From: Neolewinella aquimaris
GTDB taxonomy: Bacteria; Bacteroidota; Bacteroidia; Chitinophagales; Saprospiraceae
NCBI RefSeq assembly: GCF_014197245.1
Contig: NZ_JACIFF010000005.1
Span: 62,001-126,000, forward strand
Length of the DNA: 64,000 bases
Reading direction: 5' to 3'
Below the pieces are notes generated by a model that saw only the letters and a program-made list of their open reading frames with translations, was not told where the DNA came from and did no database searches. The first letter of the stretch is position 1. Each line of letters opens with the position of its first letter. Below are positions 1-8,705 of the stretch, piece by piece. Position numbers and translations under genes: made by a program.

Positions 1-1491
1 GACTCTGCTCCCGCGGATGCTACTATTCTCGATGGGGACGACGAAACCACCGGGATTCCCCCGACCGGTGCCGCTCCGGATAGTACCGGCACCCGCCCGC
101 CCCTCACCGTAGTGGACGGACGGAACAACGCAGCCCGCCGCAGCAGCGGTCAGGTCACGCCTACCGTGCGGAGGGAGCGGCCCGTACCGGAACTCAACCG
201 GATATACCAGTTTCGTCCCGGTCGGGTGACGTCGTACCGGACCACCTTCCGCGTCAATTACGTAAAGACCACGGCAGATAACGAACCCCTCTTTGATGGC
301 CTGAACAGCTATGCGGCAAATCCGGACGGTTACACCCAACAGCCGGTTGGCATCCTGCTGAAGGGCAATATTCTCGACCTGATGGAGGATTTCGTCATTG
401 AGGGCGGGGTGAGGATACCGACCAGCTTCAACGGAACGGAGTACTTCATAACGGGTGCCGATCGCCGCCGTCGCCTCGATCGCATTTATACCATTTACCG
501 GCGTAACCGGCGCTACCAGGATGGCATATTCCGCAATTCCACCTCCCTCAACGGACCGCGGTTGATCGAGGAAAATACCCTGATGGCGCAGTACGGCATA
601 CGTTATCCCCTGGATATCTTCCAGAGCCTGCGTGCTACCGCCACCGTACGCCGCGATCGGGTTCAAACCCTGCCTACCGAGCTGGCCGCCCTTCAGACCG
701 AGCCCCTGAGCACCGAGCGGGTGGGACTCCGGGTTGAGTATGTCTTTGATAACACCCTATCGCTGGGCAGAAATCTGCGCATGGGGACCCGCTATAAGCT
801 GTATAGCGACGTCTTCAAGAGCTTCAATATTTCCTTCGATGAGGGAGTAGACTCACAATTCGAGCCCGGCGTGCTGGGAGTCGTAGGATTTGACGCGCGC
901 CACTACCAGCGCATCCTTAAGCGTAGCGTGCTTGCCCTGCGGCTGGCCGCCGCCACTAATTTCGGCAAACAAAAGGTGCTGTACTACCTCGGTGGGGCCG
1001 ACAATAGCGTGATCAATAATTTCAACGATGGTATTCCCACGCCGCAGACGGGCGATTTTGTGTTCCAGGACTTAGCCAACCCCCTGCGCGGCTTCGACAT
1101 CAACATTCGCAACGGCAGCACCTATACCCTCGCCAATGCCGAGCTCCGGGTGCCGGTCTTCAACTACCTGTTCAATAACCTCCGGTCTGCCTTCCTCCGC
1201 GACTTTCAGATCGTCTCCTTCTTCGATGTGGGTACCGCCTGGGCCGGCTCCAGTCCCTTTGACGAGGACAACCCCGTAAACATCACCGAGTATCCGGACC
1301 AGAATACTACGGGCTACAGTCCGGTCCGCGTCCGCGTCCGCCGTTTCCGCGAGCCCATCGTTTACGGCTACGGTGTCGGAGTACGCACTACGCTGTTCGG
1401 CTACTTCATCCGCGCCGATTACGGTTGGGGCGTAGAAACCAGCAACCGGCAGGCGGGTAAGCTGCATGTGTCGCTTGGAATGGACTTTTAG
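1..1491 (+). CDS. C-terminal part of an Omp85/BamA-like outer membrane barrel protein (5' end outside window)
   Basis: The frame is open from the first base of the window, so only the last 496 residues are visible and the start lies to the left. The visible part begins with a low-complexity Pro/Thr/Asp linker (about residues 1-55). It continues as alternating hydrophobic/aromatic strands typical of an outer-membrane beta barrel and ends in Gly-Met-Asp-Phe, a terminal aromatic as in barrel substrates. The segment NPLRGFDI resembles the (V)RG(F/Y) loop motif of Omp85-family barrels. I infer a surface-antigen/BamA-like barrel at the end of a larger protein. In this phylum such barrels are also found after TolB-like propellers, which cannot be checked here. 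It is convergent with queA. Confidence 0.6.
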   Translation, partial: DSAPADATILDGDDETTGIPPTGAAPDSTGTRPPLTVVDGRNNAARRSSGQVTPTVRRERPVPELNRIYQFRPGRVTSYRTTFRVNYVKTTADNEPLFDGLNSYAANPDGYTQQPVGILLKGNILDLMEDFVIEGGVRIPTSFNGTEYFITGADRRRRLDRIYTIYRRNRRYQDGIFRNSTSLNGPRLIEENTLMAQYGIRYPLDIFQSLRATATVRRDRVQTLPTELAALQTEPLSTERVGLRVEYVFDNTLSLGRNLRMGTRYKLYSDVFKSFNISFDEGVDSQFEPGVLGVVGFDARHYQRILKRSVLALRLAAATNFGKQKVLYYLGGADNSVINNFNDGIPTPQTGDFVFQDLANPLRGFDINIRNGSTYTLANAELRVPVFNYLFNNLRSAFLRDFQIVSFFDVGTAWAGSSPFDEDNPVNITEYPDQNTTGYSPVRVRVRRFREPIVYGYGVGVRTTLFGYFIRADYGWGVETSNRQAGKLHVSLGMDF

Positions 1492-1506
1492 TTGTTGGGT
1501 TAGGGG

Positions 1507-1682
1507 ATTGTTGAGTTGGTGGGTTGCGTATCGCCGCTCGCTTTATTCGGTGCGCTACGGTGACGTATAGGAAAATACGGGCCCGTCACGGGGAGAAAGC
1601 CGAAGAATACTCCTGAACTATGGAGCGAAGCGACCGTCGATCAACCCACCAATTCAATAATTCACCAACTCAACAACTCACC
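1507..1682. repeat. Inverted GTTGAGTTGG-type repeats in the spacer between barrel gene and queA
   Basis: The 194-bp spacer between two convergent genes is bounded by related words in opposite orientation. The left arm is ATTGTTGAGTTGGTGGGTTG (1507-1526). The right arm (1642-1682) carries CAACCCACCAA and CACCAACTCAACAA. Between them lie the words CGCCGCTCGC and GGAGCGAAGCGACC. A related GTTGTTGAGGG word recurs at about 14257-14290. It may act as a bidirectional 3' hairpin, but no T-tract is visible. Confidence 0.5.
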
Positions 1683-1685
1683 ATT

Positions 1686-2750
1686 CTATATCACCAGCAT
1701 CGCATCGCCGTAGGCGAAGAACTTGTACTTCTCCTTCTGGGCCTGGGCGTATGCTTCGAGGATAAGGTCGATGCCGCCGAAGGCGCAGGTGGTAATGAAC
1801 AGGCTGCTCTTGGGGAGGTGGAAGTTGGTGAGCAGGTGGTCGGGAATGTGAAAATCGTAGGGGGGGAAGATGAATTTGTTGGTCCAGCCTTCGTTGGTGG
1901 CCAGCAGGCGCTCGGCGCTGACGCTGTTTTCCACGGCGCGGAGGGTGGTAGTGCCGACGGCGCAGACGAGGCCGCCATCCTTCTTAGTGGCGTTGACGGT
2001 ATCTACGGCAGGCTGCTGAATGCGGAAGTACTCCGCGTCCATCTTATGCTTGGAGAGGTCTTCGACCTCGATGTCGCGGAAGGTACCCAGTCCAAGGTGG
2101 AGGGTCACTTCGGCCTTCTTGATACCGGCCAGCTCCATGCGCATAAGGGTCTCGCGGCTGAAGTGGAGGCCGGCGGTGGGGGCGGCTACGGCGCCTACTT
2201 CGGATGCGAAGACCGTTTGGTAGCGTTCGGCATCGCGGCTGTCGGCCTCCCGCTCCAGTAGTTTGGGCAGGGGGGTGTTGCCGAGGGAGTGGAGCTCCTT
2301 GGTGAATTCGTCGTTGGGTCCGTCGTAGAGGAAGCGGATGGTGCGGCCGCGGCTGGTGGTGTTATCGACGACCTCGGCGACCAGGCGGTTGTTGCCGCGC
2401 TTGTCGTTGAAGTAGAGTTTGTTACCGACGCGGATCTTGCGGGCGGGATCGACCAGTACGTCCCAGAGGCGGGCCTGGCTGTTGAGCTCGCGGAGCAGGA
2501 AGACCTCGATGCGGGCTTGCGTTTTTTCCTTGAGGCCGTAGAGGCGGGCGGGGAACACCTTGGTGTTGTTGAAGACCAGGCTATCGCCCTCGCTGTAGTA
2601 GTCCAGGAGGTCGGTGAACTGCTTGTGTTCGATCTCCCCGGTGGCGCGGTTAACGACCATCAGGCGGCTGTCGTCGCGCCGTTTGCTGGGCGTTCTGGCG
2701 ATCAGCTTATCGTTGAGCTCAAATTTAAATTGCGATAATTTCGTCCTCAT
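1686..2750 (-). CDS. queA: S-adenosylmethionine:tRNA ribosyltransferase-isomerase QueA
   Basis: QueA transfers and isomerises the ribosyl moiety of S-adenosylmethionine onto 7-aminomethyl-7-deazaguanine in tRNA, forming epoxyqueuosine in the cytoplasm. The 354-residue product has the normal family length. It carries the family blocks [28 protein letters not shown] and TTTLRAVEN. The frame stays open 32 codons further upstream, but I chose the ATG at 2750: the residues after it ([18 protein letters not shown]) are the normal QueA N-terminus, and a promoter-like TACTTTTG sits at 2792-2799 on the same strand, inside the longer version. It reads toward the outer-membrane barrel gene and is probably transcribed alone. 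Confidence 0.95.
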   Translation of the reverse strand: MRTKLSQFKFELNDKLIARTPSKRRDDSRLMVVNRATGEIEHKQFTDLLDYYSEGDSLVFNNTKVFPARLYGLKEKTQARIEVFLLRELNSQARLWDVLVDPARKIRVGNKLYFNDKRGNNRLVAEVVDNTTSRGRTIRFLYDGPNDEFTKELHSLGNTPLPKLLEREADSRDAERYQTVFASEVGAVAAPTAGLHFSRETLMRMELAGIKKAEVTLHLGLGTFRDIEVEDLSKHKMDAEYFRIQQPAVDTVNATKKDGGLVCAVGTTTLRAVENSVSAERLLATNEGWTNKFIFPPYDFHIPDHLLTNFHLPKSSLFITTCAFGGIDLILEAYAQAQKEKYKFFAYGDAMLVI

Positions 2751-2791
2751 CCCGGGAAAATATTTTGTATACTTATATGCGAAACAGCCGG

Positions 2792-2799
2792 CAAAAGTA
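2792..2799 (-). promoter_or_regulatory. Putative -7 promoter element of queA
   Basis: TACTTTTG on the minus strand fits the Bacteroidota housekeeping -7 consensus TAnnTTTG and lies 41 bases upstream of the chosen queA start. No convincing -33 TTTG is present at the usual distance. Confidence 0.5.
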
Positions 2800-2947
2800 A
2801 GGGTTTTTTGCAACTCGCTCACAACGGCCCTGGTGAAGTAATGCAACGGCCTTCCAGAAAGTTGTGCGACCCGTCCCTACTGGCTGTTCCCGGTGGAATA
2901 AACCCGGCCGTTCGTCTATTTCACTGCTCCTGCGCCCCCGCCGCCCC

Positions 2948-2955
2948 TATTTTTG
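2948..2955 (+). promoter_or_regulatory. Putative -7 promoter element of the ABC permease gene
   Basis: TATTTTTG matches TAnnTTTG. It lies 19 bases upstream of the ATG at 2975, with GGAG at 2967-2970 as a possible ribosome binding site. Confidence 0.5.
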
Positions 2956-2974
2956 TGCTTTAATCCGGAGACAC

Positions 2975-4225
2975 ATGATCTTATCGAAAGTTATTGCGGA
3001 AAGTTTGCGGCAGGCCTGGCAGCAATTGCTGGGCAACAAGTTGCGCACCTTTCTGTCCCTGCTGGGCATTTCGATCGGGATCTTCTGCATCATCGGGGTG
3101 CTCTCCGCCGTACAATCGCTGCAGGACAACGTTTCGGGCAGCCTGGCTAAGCTCGGCGACGATGTCGTGTACATCGATAAGTGGCCGTGGAAGGACAACA
3201 GCGACAGTTGGTGGGAGTACTTCCAGCGCCCCTACCCCGATCACGATGACTACGAAGCGCTGAAGGAAAATATGGCGACGGCCAGCATCGTCAGCTACTG
3301 GACCGTGCCCGGCAACCGCACCCTCAAGTACCGAAGCCAATCCGTCGAGGGCGGCTACCTTTTCGTGACGACCTACGAGCTCGACCGCCTCTTCAACATC
3401 GAGGTTAACCGCGGCCGCTACTGGTCCACCTCCGAATACCGCAACGGCACCGATAAGATCCTGCTCGGTAATACCCTGGCTGAAGAACTCTTCGGCCCCA
3501 TCAACCCGATCAACAAGACGGTCAAGATGCAGGGCCGCAAGTACCAGGTGATCGGCACCCTGGCCCCGGCCGGTGACGACCTGATCAATCCCCTAGACTT
3601 TGACGACGCTATCCTTGTCACCTACAACAACGCCTCCCGCTTCATCAACCTGAAGAACCGCAATCAGTACGGCGGTACCGTAGCGGTAAAGGCCAAGCCG
3701 GGGGTAGAGATGGAGCGGCTGCAGGACGATATTCGCGGCATCGTCCGTTCCGAACGGCAGCTGCGTCCGCGGGAAGAAGACAACTTCGCGCTGAACCAGC
3801 TGAGCATGACGGCCGATGCCCTGGGCAAGTTTTTCGGTGTACTTAACATCATTGGCTTCCTGATCGGGGGCTTTTCCATTGTGGTGGGGGCCATCAGCGT
3901 GGCCAATATCATGTTCGTCAGCGTCAAGGAACGTACCAGCCTGATCGGCGTCAAGAAGGCACTGGGCGCACGTCAGTACGTCATCCTGCTGGAATTCCTG
4001 ACCGAGTCCATCATTCTGTGCATCATCGGCGGGCTCATCGGTCTGGCGATGGTGGTGGGCATTACCTCCATCATCAACCAGTTTCTGCCCGGCTTTCAGA
4101 TTTCGCTCAGTATTGTATACGCCATAATCGGGGTCGTGCTGTCGGCGGTAGTGGGCATCCTTGCCGGGCTGATTCCCGCCCTACTTGCCGCCCGGATGGA
4201 TCCCGTAGAGGCGATGCGTAGCTGA
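2975..4225 (+). CDS. ABC transporter permease, MacB/FtsX type
   Basis: This 416-residue membrane protein is the permease half of a MacB-type ABC exporter. A first membrane segment at about 20-40 (LSLLGISIGIFCIIGVL) follows the typical motif LLGNKLRTFLSLLGI. A periplasmic MacB-like domain spans about 45-270, followed by three C-terminal membrane segments at about 285-410 with the FtsX signature VKERTSLIGVKKALGA. MacB-type systems move lipoproteins, peptides or cell-envelope substrates by mechanotransmission. No ATPase partner is adjacent, so the nucleotide-binding subunit must be elsewhere. The start was chosen at the ATG at 2975 rather than the longer frame because the upstream codons overlap the promoter and are Arg/Pro-rich. 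It is convergent with the rlpA-like gene, with 3 bases between stops. Confidence 0.88.
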   Translation: MILSKVIAESLRQAWQQLLGNKLRTFLSLLGISIGIFCIIGVLSAVQSLQDNVSGSLAKLGDDVVYIDKWPWKDNSDSWWEYFQRPYPDHDDYEALKENMATASIVSYWTVPGNRTLKYRSQSVEGGYLFVTTYELDRLFNIEVNRGRYWSTSEYRNGTDKILLGNTLAEELFGPINPINKTVKMQGRKYQVIGTLAPAGDDLINPLDFDDAILVTYNNASRFINLKNRNQYGGTVAVKAKPGVEMERLQDDIRGIVRSERQLRPREEDNFALNQLSMTADALGKFFGVLNIIGFLIGGFSIVVGAISVANIMFVSVKERTSLIGVKKALGARQYVILLEFLTESIILCIIGGLIGLAMVVGITSIINQFLPGFQISLSIVYAIIGVVLSAVVGILAGLIPALLAARMDPVEAMRS

Positions 4226-4228
4226 TCT

Positions 4229-5008
4229 TTACTGCACCCTGCGCACCGTGGCGTCGCGGTAGCCGGCTTCCCGGATGCGGTCGCGCAGTCCCTGGGCCTC
4301 GTCCTGGAAGTAATACTTTCCGGTAAAGACGCGGTGGATCAGGCCCACTTTGGTGGTCCATACCTCTCCGAATCCCAGTTCCGTCAACTGCGCGGCCAGC
4401 GCTACGGCATTACTTTCCTTGCCGAAGGCGCCTACCTGTACGCCAAAGAGCATGTCGTCGGCCGCAAAGCGGCGGCGGCGGGGTGCGTCGGGGCCCTTGG
4501 CCTGGACACCGGGGTTGGTGGCGGGGGGCGCGGGAGCAGGGGTAACGACGGTAGCAACATCGGTGGGCTGCACCTCCTTGTCCCTACGGGCGGCCTCGCG
4601 CTTGGCCCAGGCGGAACGTTCGCAGGTGGGGCCCTGGGTGCCGGCCGTGATCACCCGCAGGCGTACCATGGCGGAACCGGGGCGGAGCAGGCCGATCTTC
4701 TGGGCGGCGGCGCGACTCAGGTCGATGATGCGGTCGGGATGGTGGGGGCCGCAATCGTTGACGCGTACCACGACCTGTTTGCCGCTCACCACATTGGTCA
4801 CTTCCAGGACCGTACCGTAGTCAAACTCCTTGCTGGCGGCGGTCAGGGCATGTTTATCGTATTTCTCTCCGGTGCTGGTGGAGGCATTGTGGAATCGGTC
4901 GGCGTAGTAGCTGGCCATTCCTTCCGTACGCTGGCCCACGGCGGGCAGGGAGAGGAACAGCAGGGCGAGACAGGGGAATAGCGAACGGAGGTGGAAAAGG
5001 CTGGGCAT
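4229..5008 (-). CDS. rlpA: RlpA-like septal ring protein with DPBB and SPOR domains
   Basis: A 259-residue secreted protein. A signal peptide covers about residues 1-25 (hydrophobic LFPCLALLFLSLPAVGQ). A double-psi beta-barrel domain spans about 28-115, with GMASYYAD, STSTGEKYD and RIIDLSRAAA. A proline-rich linker follows, and a SPOR domain ends the protein (about 185-259, FGVQVGAFGKESNA). RlpA proteins are lytic transglycosylases that cleave denuded glycan strands, and SPOR domains bind such strands at division septa. The usual VRVNDRGP motif reads VRVNDCGPHH here. Cleavage activity is inferred from the family. The start is the ATG at 5008, immediately before the signal peptide; the frame remains open upstream. 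Confidence 0.85.
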   Translation of the reverse strand: MPSLFHLRSLFPCLALLFLSLPAVGQRTEGMASYYADRFHNASTSTGEKYDKHALTAASKEFDYGTVLEVTNVVSGKQVVVRVNDCGPHHPDRIIDLSRAAAQKIGLLRPGSAMVRLRVITAGTQGPTCERSAWAKREAARRDKEVQPTDVATVVTPAPAPPATNPGVQAKGPDAPRRRRFAADDMLFGVQVGAFGKESNAVALAAQLTELGFGEVWTTKVGLIHRVFTGKYYFQDEAQGLRDRIREAGYRDATVRRVQ

Positions 5009-5169
5009 GTAACTAAGCTTTGCGGAGGTGAGTAGGACGGATGAGTGGAATGGGCCCGGTGTAGGTAAAGTTTGCCTGGGGAAATACCCCGAAGGGGTGT
5101 AACATTTTCTAAAATGACGGAATATAACGACAAAGCCCACTAACCGTGGGGATTGGCTAACTAAAACAT

Positions 5170-5177
5170 TACATTTG
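5170..5177 (+). promoter_or_regulatory. Putative -7 promoter element of the sigma/anti-sigma/folB operon
   Basis: TACATTTG is a full match to TAnnTTTG and ends 33 bases before the sigma-factor ATG at 5211. It overlaps the alternative TTG start at 5175, which argues for the ATG. Confidence 0.5.
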
Positions 5178-5210
5178 ATTAGAAACCAATTATATCACGC
5201 AACGGTACCG

Positions 5211-5774
5211 ATGCACACGCAGAGCGAGGATCATGCCTTATTCGAGTCCATCAAGAATGGTCGGTACGAACTCATCGACGAGCTCTACCTAGGACACCGC
5301 AATGCCTTCGTCACCTACGCCCAGCGTCAGCTGTACGCCACGGAGGAAGACGCTGCCGACTGTTTTCAGGATGCCGTAATCGCGTTCTACAAAAACATCG
5401 TCAGCGGTCGGCTGCAGGTCCTCACCTGCTCCATTCGCACCTACCTCTTCAGCATCGGTAAACGTCTCGTGTACCGGCGCAATCACCAGCGACAGCGTGA
5501 GCTGCCGACCGACCACGAGGCGGGGGTGAATCCGGCGGATGAACTGGACTGGAGCCTCATCGACCGCTTCGAACAAGAGCACGATCGTACCCGTCTTATT
5601 ACAGCAATGGATAAGCTCGGCAAGGTGTGCCGCGAGATACTTACGCTATATTATTACCACCATTATCCAATTGAAAGTATTACGCAATCCCTGGACCTCC
5701 CCTCGGATGGCGCGACCCGCATTAGGAAGATGCGGTGCCTAAAGGAGCTCAAAAAGCTCGTTAAAGAAACCTAA
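5211..5774 (+). CDS. ECF-type RNA polymerase sigma factor
   Basis: A 187-residue sigma-70 family factor of the extracytoplasmic-function class. Region 2 is at about residues 15-85 (EEDAADCFQDAVIAFYKNI, SIRTYLFSIGKRLVYR). Region 4 is at about 125-185 (CREILTLYYYHHYPIESITQ), where the helix-turn-helix would read the -35 element. Its stop codon overlaps the start of the next gene (TAATG), which encodes a membrane protein with an anti-sigma layout. I therefore infer a membrane-tethered sigma/anti-sigma switch. The ATG at 5211 is preferred over a TTG at 5175 that falls in the promoter element. Confidence 0.88.
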   Translation: MHTQSEDHALFESIKNGRYELIDELYLGHRNAFVTYAQRQLYATEEDAADCFQDAVIAFYKNIVSGRLQVLTCSIRTYLFSIGKRLVYRRNHQRQRELPTDHEAGVNPADELDWSLIDRFEQEHDRTRLITAMDKLGKVCREILTLYYYHHYPIESITQSLDLPSDGATRIRKMRCLKELKKLVKET

Positions 5775-6532
5775 TGAATACTGAAGACCAGCAAGACCGC
5801 ATCGATGAGTATCTGCGCGGCAACCTGGCCGATCGCGAAGCATTCGAGCGTACGCTTGACGCGAATCCCCAACTAAATGAAGAAATGAAAACCACCCGAC
5901 TGGCCCTGGACGCCGTCACACTGAGGGAAGAGCAGGAACTAAAGGAGCGCCTGCGTAAACTCGAAGCCGGTATGGTTAACGAGTCCCCACAGGCTGGTGC
6001 CAAGGTGATTCCCCTCCGGCATAATCGCCGCGCCGGCTGGCTGACCACGGTCGCCGCCGCCGCCCTCGTGCTGTTCGTAGCCGGCTACTTCCTGTTCCGC
6101 CCCGCCCCAGGAGCCTCCGGACAACTGGCCCTATCCGAGTTCGAACCCTACCCGAACATCGCCTACAGCATCACCAAAGGTGCGGGCAATGCCGCCGACC
6201 AGCGCGCCACCGCCTACGCCGCTTACGAAAACGGCGACTACGCCACCGCCGAGCGTGAATTTGTCGCCCTGAACACCACCGATCCGGTCGACCGCTTCTA
6301 CTTCGGCCAGACCCTCCTGGCCCAGGAAAAGTATGCCCCCGCCCGCGATATTTTTCTCGACCTCGCCACGGCGACCGACTTCAACCTCACCCAGGAATCG
6401 GCGTATTACCTGGCGTTTGCGAACATCGGACTCGGCCAGACCACCGAGGCACGAGAGGAAATCACCAGGATTGCCGGCAACACCGATCATCCCATGAATC
6501 GCGAGGCCCGCCAGTTACTCGAAAATTTATGA
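5774..6532 (+). CDS. Anti-sigma-like membrane protein with TPR-type C-terminal domain
   Basis: A 252-residue protein translated from an ATG overlapping the sigma-factor stop. The N-terminal 75 residues are cytoplasmic and charged (DRIDEYLRGNLADREAFERTL) and resemble the short helical N-terminus of Bacteroidota anti-sigma proteins; there is no zinc-binding HxxxCxxC. One membrane segment follows a basic cluster (about residues 87-109, WLTTVAAAALVLFVAGYFLF). The C-terminal part (about 130-250) has TPR-like helices (YENGDYATAEREF, GQTLLAQEKYAPARDIF). I infer that it holds the neighbouring sigma factor at the membrane and that the C-terminal repeats sense or bind a partner. Sequence similarity to known anti-sigma factors is weak by eye; context carries the call. 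Confidence 0.7.
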   Translation: MNTEDQQDRIDEYLRGNLADREAFERTLDANPQLNEEMKTTRLALDAVTLREEQELKERLRKLEAGMVNESPQAGAKVIPLRHNRRAGWLTTVAAAALVLFVAGYFLFRPAPGASGQLALSEFEPYPNIAYSITKGAGNAADQRATAYAAYENGDYATAEREFVALNTTDPVDRFYFGQTLLAQEKYAPARDIFLDLATATDFNLTQESAYYLAFANIGLGQTTEAREEITRIAGNTDHPMNREARQLLENL

Positions 6533-7008
6533 TCGCAAAGATCGGACTCGAAGACGTTCGCTTTCACGCCCCCCACGGCTTCTTCGAGGAGGAGCACCTG
6601 ATGGGCAATGAGTTTAGCGTCGACGTGGAAGTGGAGGCCAACGTTGCCGTTGCGGCCGAAGAAGACGACCTGGGCGGAACGGTGAATTACGCCACCATCT
6701 ACTACCTGCTGCAGGCCGAGATGAAGAAGCCCACCCAACTGCTGGAGGCACTCGCTTACCGCATGGGCAGCCGCATCATGAACCAGTTCGACGAAGTGGT
6801 CTCCGTGCGCCTCCGGCTCCGGAAACTCAGTCCGCCCCTGGGCGGGCGGGTAGGGGCGGCCTTTGTGGAGGTAAACCTGGGCGGAGCCGGAGGGGCCATG
6901 CCCGCGGCACCGCAGTCGGGGCAGCACACCTTTGAGGATCCCGAGGACGACTACCCGGACGACTTCAAGCCCCCCGGCAGCTTCGACATCAGTGGCTTCA
7001 ACTTCTAG
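6529..7008 (+). CDS. folB: Dihydroneopterin aldolase FolB
   Basis: FolB converts 7,8-dihydroneopterin to 6-hydroxymethyl-7,8-dihydropterin and glycolaldehyde in folate synthesis. The 159-residue product has the family blocks HGFFEEEHLMGNEF, VNYATIYYLL, LLEALAYRM and RLRKLSPPLGG, including the Lys of the catalytic region. The family core ends near residue 118. The remaining roughly 40 residues form an acidic Gly/Pro/Asp-rich tail that is longer than usual. Its ATG overlaps the stop of the anti-sigma gene (ATGA), so translation is probably coupled to the sigma/anti-sigma pair. Confidence 0.9.
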   Translation: MIAKIGLEDVRFHAPHGFFEEEHLMGNEFSVDVEVEANVAVAAEEDDLGGTVNYATIYYLLQAEMKKPTQLLEALAYRMGSRIMNQFDEVVSVRLRLRKLSPPLGGRVGAAFVEVNLGGAGGAMPAAPQSGQHTFEDPEDDYPDDFKPPGSFDISGFNF

Positions 7009-7064
7009 TGAGCAAACTAATGGCGGGTAAATCGGCTTATAGAGGGGCTTTACCCATTCAGCCT

Positions 7065-7790
7065 ATGCCACTACGCCGCCTCCTCTTCCTGTTTCTTCCC
7101 TTTCTCTTGCTGGGTTGTACCAGCCAGCAGATCAACCAAACCCTCAATACCGTACTCAACGGCGGACTTACCTCCGCCGATATTGCGAGTGGCCTCAAGG
7201 AAGCCCTGCAAATCGGGGCACGGGAGGGAGCCGAAGAACTGGCCAAGCCGGGCGGCTACTTCGATGACCTTACGTACCGGATTCTCCTACCCGAAGAAGT
7301 GCGCAAGGTGACGGACCGGCTGCAGGGGGTACCGGGGTTTAATAACCTGGAGGAGGTCATCCTGAAAAAGATCAACCAGGGAGCGGAAGACGCAGCCACT
7401 AAGGCCGCCCCGATCTTCGTGGACGCCATTCGCCAGATGACCATTCAGGACGCCGTCGGCATCCTCAAGGGCAACAACACGGCCGCTACGTCCTACCTCG
7501 AACAGAGCACTACCCAGGCGCTGACCGGTGAATTTGCCCCGGTGATCAATGCGAGTCTCGATAAGTACGACGCCAACAAGGTGTGGCGCGATGCGGCTAC
7601 GGCTTACAACAATTTTCCCCTGACCCGCCAGGAGGTCAACACCGATCTAGGGGCTTACGTTACCGAGCAGGCGCTGAACGGCCTGTTTAAGAAGGTAGCC
7701 CTTAAAGAGATCGACATTCGCCAAAACGTATCGGCCCGTACCACGGAGCTACTGCGTCGGGTATTCGCCCAGCAGGACGCCGTCAATTAA
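7065..7790 (+). CDS. DUF4197 family lipoprotein
   Basis: A 241-residue protein with a lipoprotein signal (hydrophobic LLFLFLPFLLLGC, lipidated Cys near residue 18). A helical DUF4197 domain follows, with GLKEALQIGAREGAEEL, GYFDDLTYRILLPEEV and an alternation of charged helices to the C-terminus. The function of DUF4197 proteins is not established; the protein should sit in the periplasm or on a membrane face. The frame is open from a GTG at 7008 that overlaps the folB stop, but the ATG at 7065 places the signal peptide at the N-terminus, so I prefer it. It is the last gene of the sigma-led operon. Confidence 0.85.
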   Translation: MPLRRLLFLFLPFLLLGCTSQQINQTLNTVLNGGLTSADIASGLKEALQIGAREGAEELAKPGGYFDDLTYRILLPEEVRKVTDRLQGVPGFNNLEEVILKKINQGAEDAATKAAPIFVDAIRQMTIQDAVGILKGNNTAATSYLEQSTTQALTGEFAPVINASLDKYDANKVWRDAATAYNNFPLTRQEVNTDLGAYVTEQALNGLFKKVALKEIDIRQNVSARTTELLRRVFAQQDAVN

Positions 7791-7811
7791 TCAAATTTAA
7801 CCAGCAGTACA

Positions 7812-8705
7812 ATGAAACTTCAGGGAAGAAAAGGCAGCAGCAACATCCAGGATCGTCGCGGACGCAGCGGCGGCAGCATGTTCGGCGGCGGCGGCGGTCG
7901 GGCCGGCAGCTTCGGCATCGGTACCATCATCATTATGGTGGTCGTATTCTTTCTCGGTGGTAACCCCCTGGAGTACCTCGGCATCGGCGGCGGCGGCAAT
8001 CAGGCTACGGAAACGACCACCGGCGAACCGGGCGAGGACCTCAACGAAACGGGCTCCTACGCCAACATCGTGAGCGTAACCCTCCAGGAAACGGAAAACG
8101 TCTGGAACACGGTGTTCCCCCAGAATTACGGGCGTAATTACCAGGAGCCGATTTTGGTGCTCTTCAGCGGTCAGGATCGTTCCGCCTGCGGATTCGCCAG
8201 TGCCGCCACGGGGCCGTTCTACTGTCCGGCCGACCAGAAAGTCTACATCGACCTGTCCTTCGCCGATCAGCTACGCAAGCGCTTCGGAGCACCGGGCGAC
8301 TTTGCCCTGGCCTACGTCGTTGCCCACGAAGTCGGGCACCATGTCCAGAATTTGCTCGGCTACAGCCAGCAGGTAAACCAGGCCCGTCAGCGCTCCAGTG
8401 AGGAGCAGGCCAATGCCATGTCGGTTCGTCTCGAACTACAGGCCGACTACCTCGCCGGCGTCTGGGCCAATTACGCCAACCAGGACGGCCAGTTGCTCGA
8501 ACAGGGGGATATTCAGGAAGCCATTACCGCCGCCACCGCCATCGGCGACGACCGGCTGCAAATGGAAGCCCAGGGCTACGTCGTACCGGAAAGCTTCACC
8601 CACGGCACCTCGGAACAGCGCGTACGTGCCTTCACGGAAGGCTACCAGAGTGGCGATGCAAGCAAGGCAGCCCTCGACAGATACTTCTCCTCAAGATCAC
8701 TATAG
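7812..8705 (+). CDS. ypfJ: Neutral zinc metallopeptidase, YpfJ family
   Basis: A 297-residue protein of the putative neutral zinc metallopeptidase family (YpfJ-like). A basic, glycine-rich N-terminus (1-35) is followed by one membrane segment (about 36-52, GTIIIMVVVFFLGG). The catalytic domain carries HEVGHH, in which His172, Glu173 and His176 form the HExxH zinc site. Downstream ELQADYLAGVWA supplies a conserved Glu/Asp block. YpfJ proteins have no firmly known substrate. The gene starts 21 bases after the DUF4197 stop, so it may belong to the same transcript. Its last 6 bases overlap the convergent dusB gene. Confidence 0.9.
   Translation: MKLQGRKGSSNIQDRRGRSGGSMFGGGGGRAGSFGIGTIIIMVVVFFLGGNPLEYLGIGGGGNQATETTTGEPGEDLNETGSYANIVSVTLQETENVWNTVFPQNYGRNYQEPILVLFSGQDRSACGFASAATGPFYCPADQKVYIDLSFADQLRKRFGAPGDFALAYVVAHEVGHHVQNLLGYSQQVNQARQRSSEEQANAMSVRLELQADYLAGVWANYANQDGQLLEQGDIQEAITAATAIGDDRLQMEAQGYVVPESFTHGTSEQRVRAFTEGYQSGDASKAALDRYFSSRSL

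Noticed and set aside
1620-2261. 213-codon open frame antisense to queA
   Set aside because: Shadow of queA, starting inside the repeat spacer.
7008-7064. GTG start of the DUF4197 gene overlapping folB
   Set aside because: It would place 19 extra residues before a clear lipoprotein signal; kept only as an alternative.
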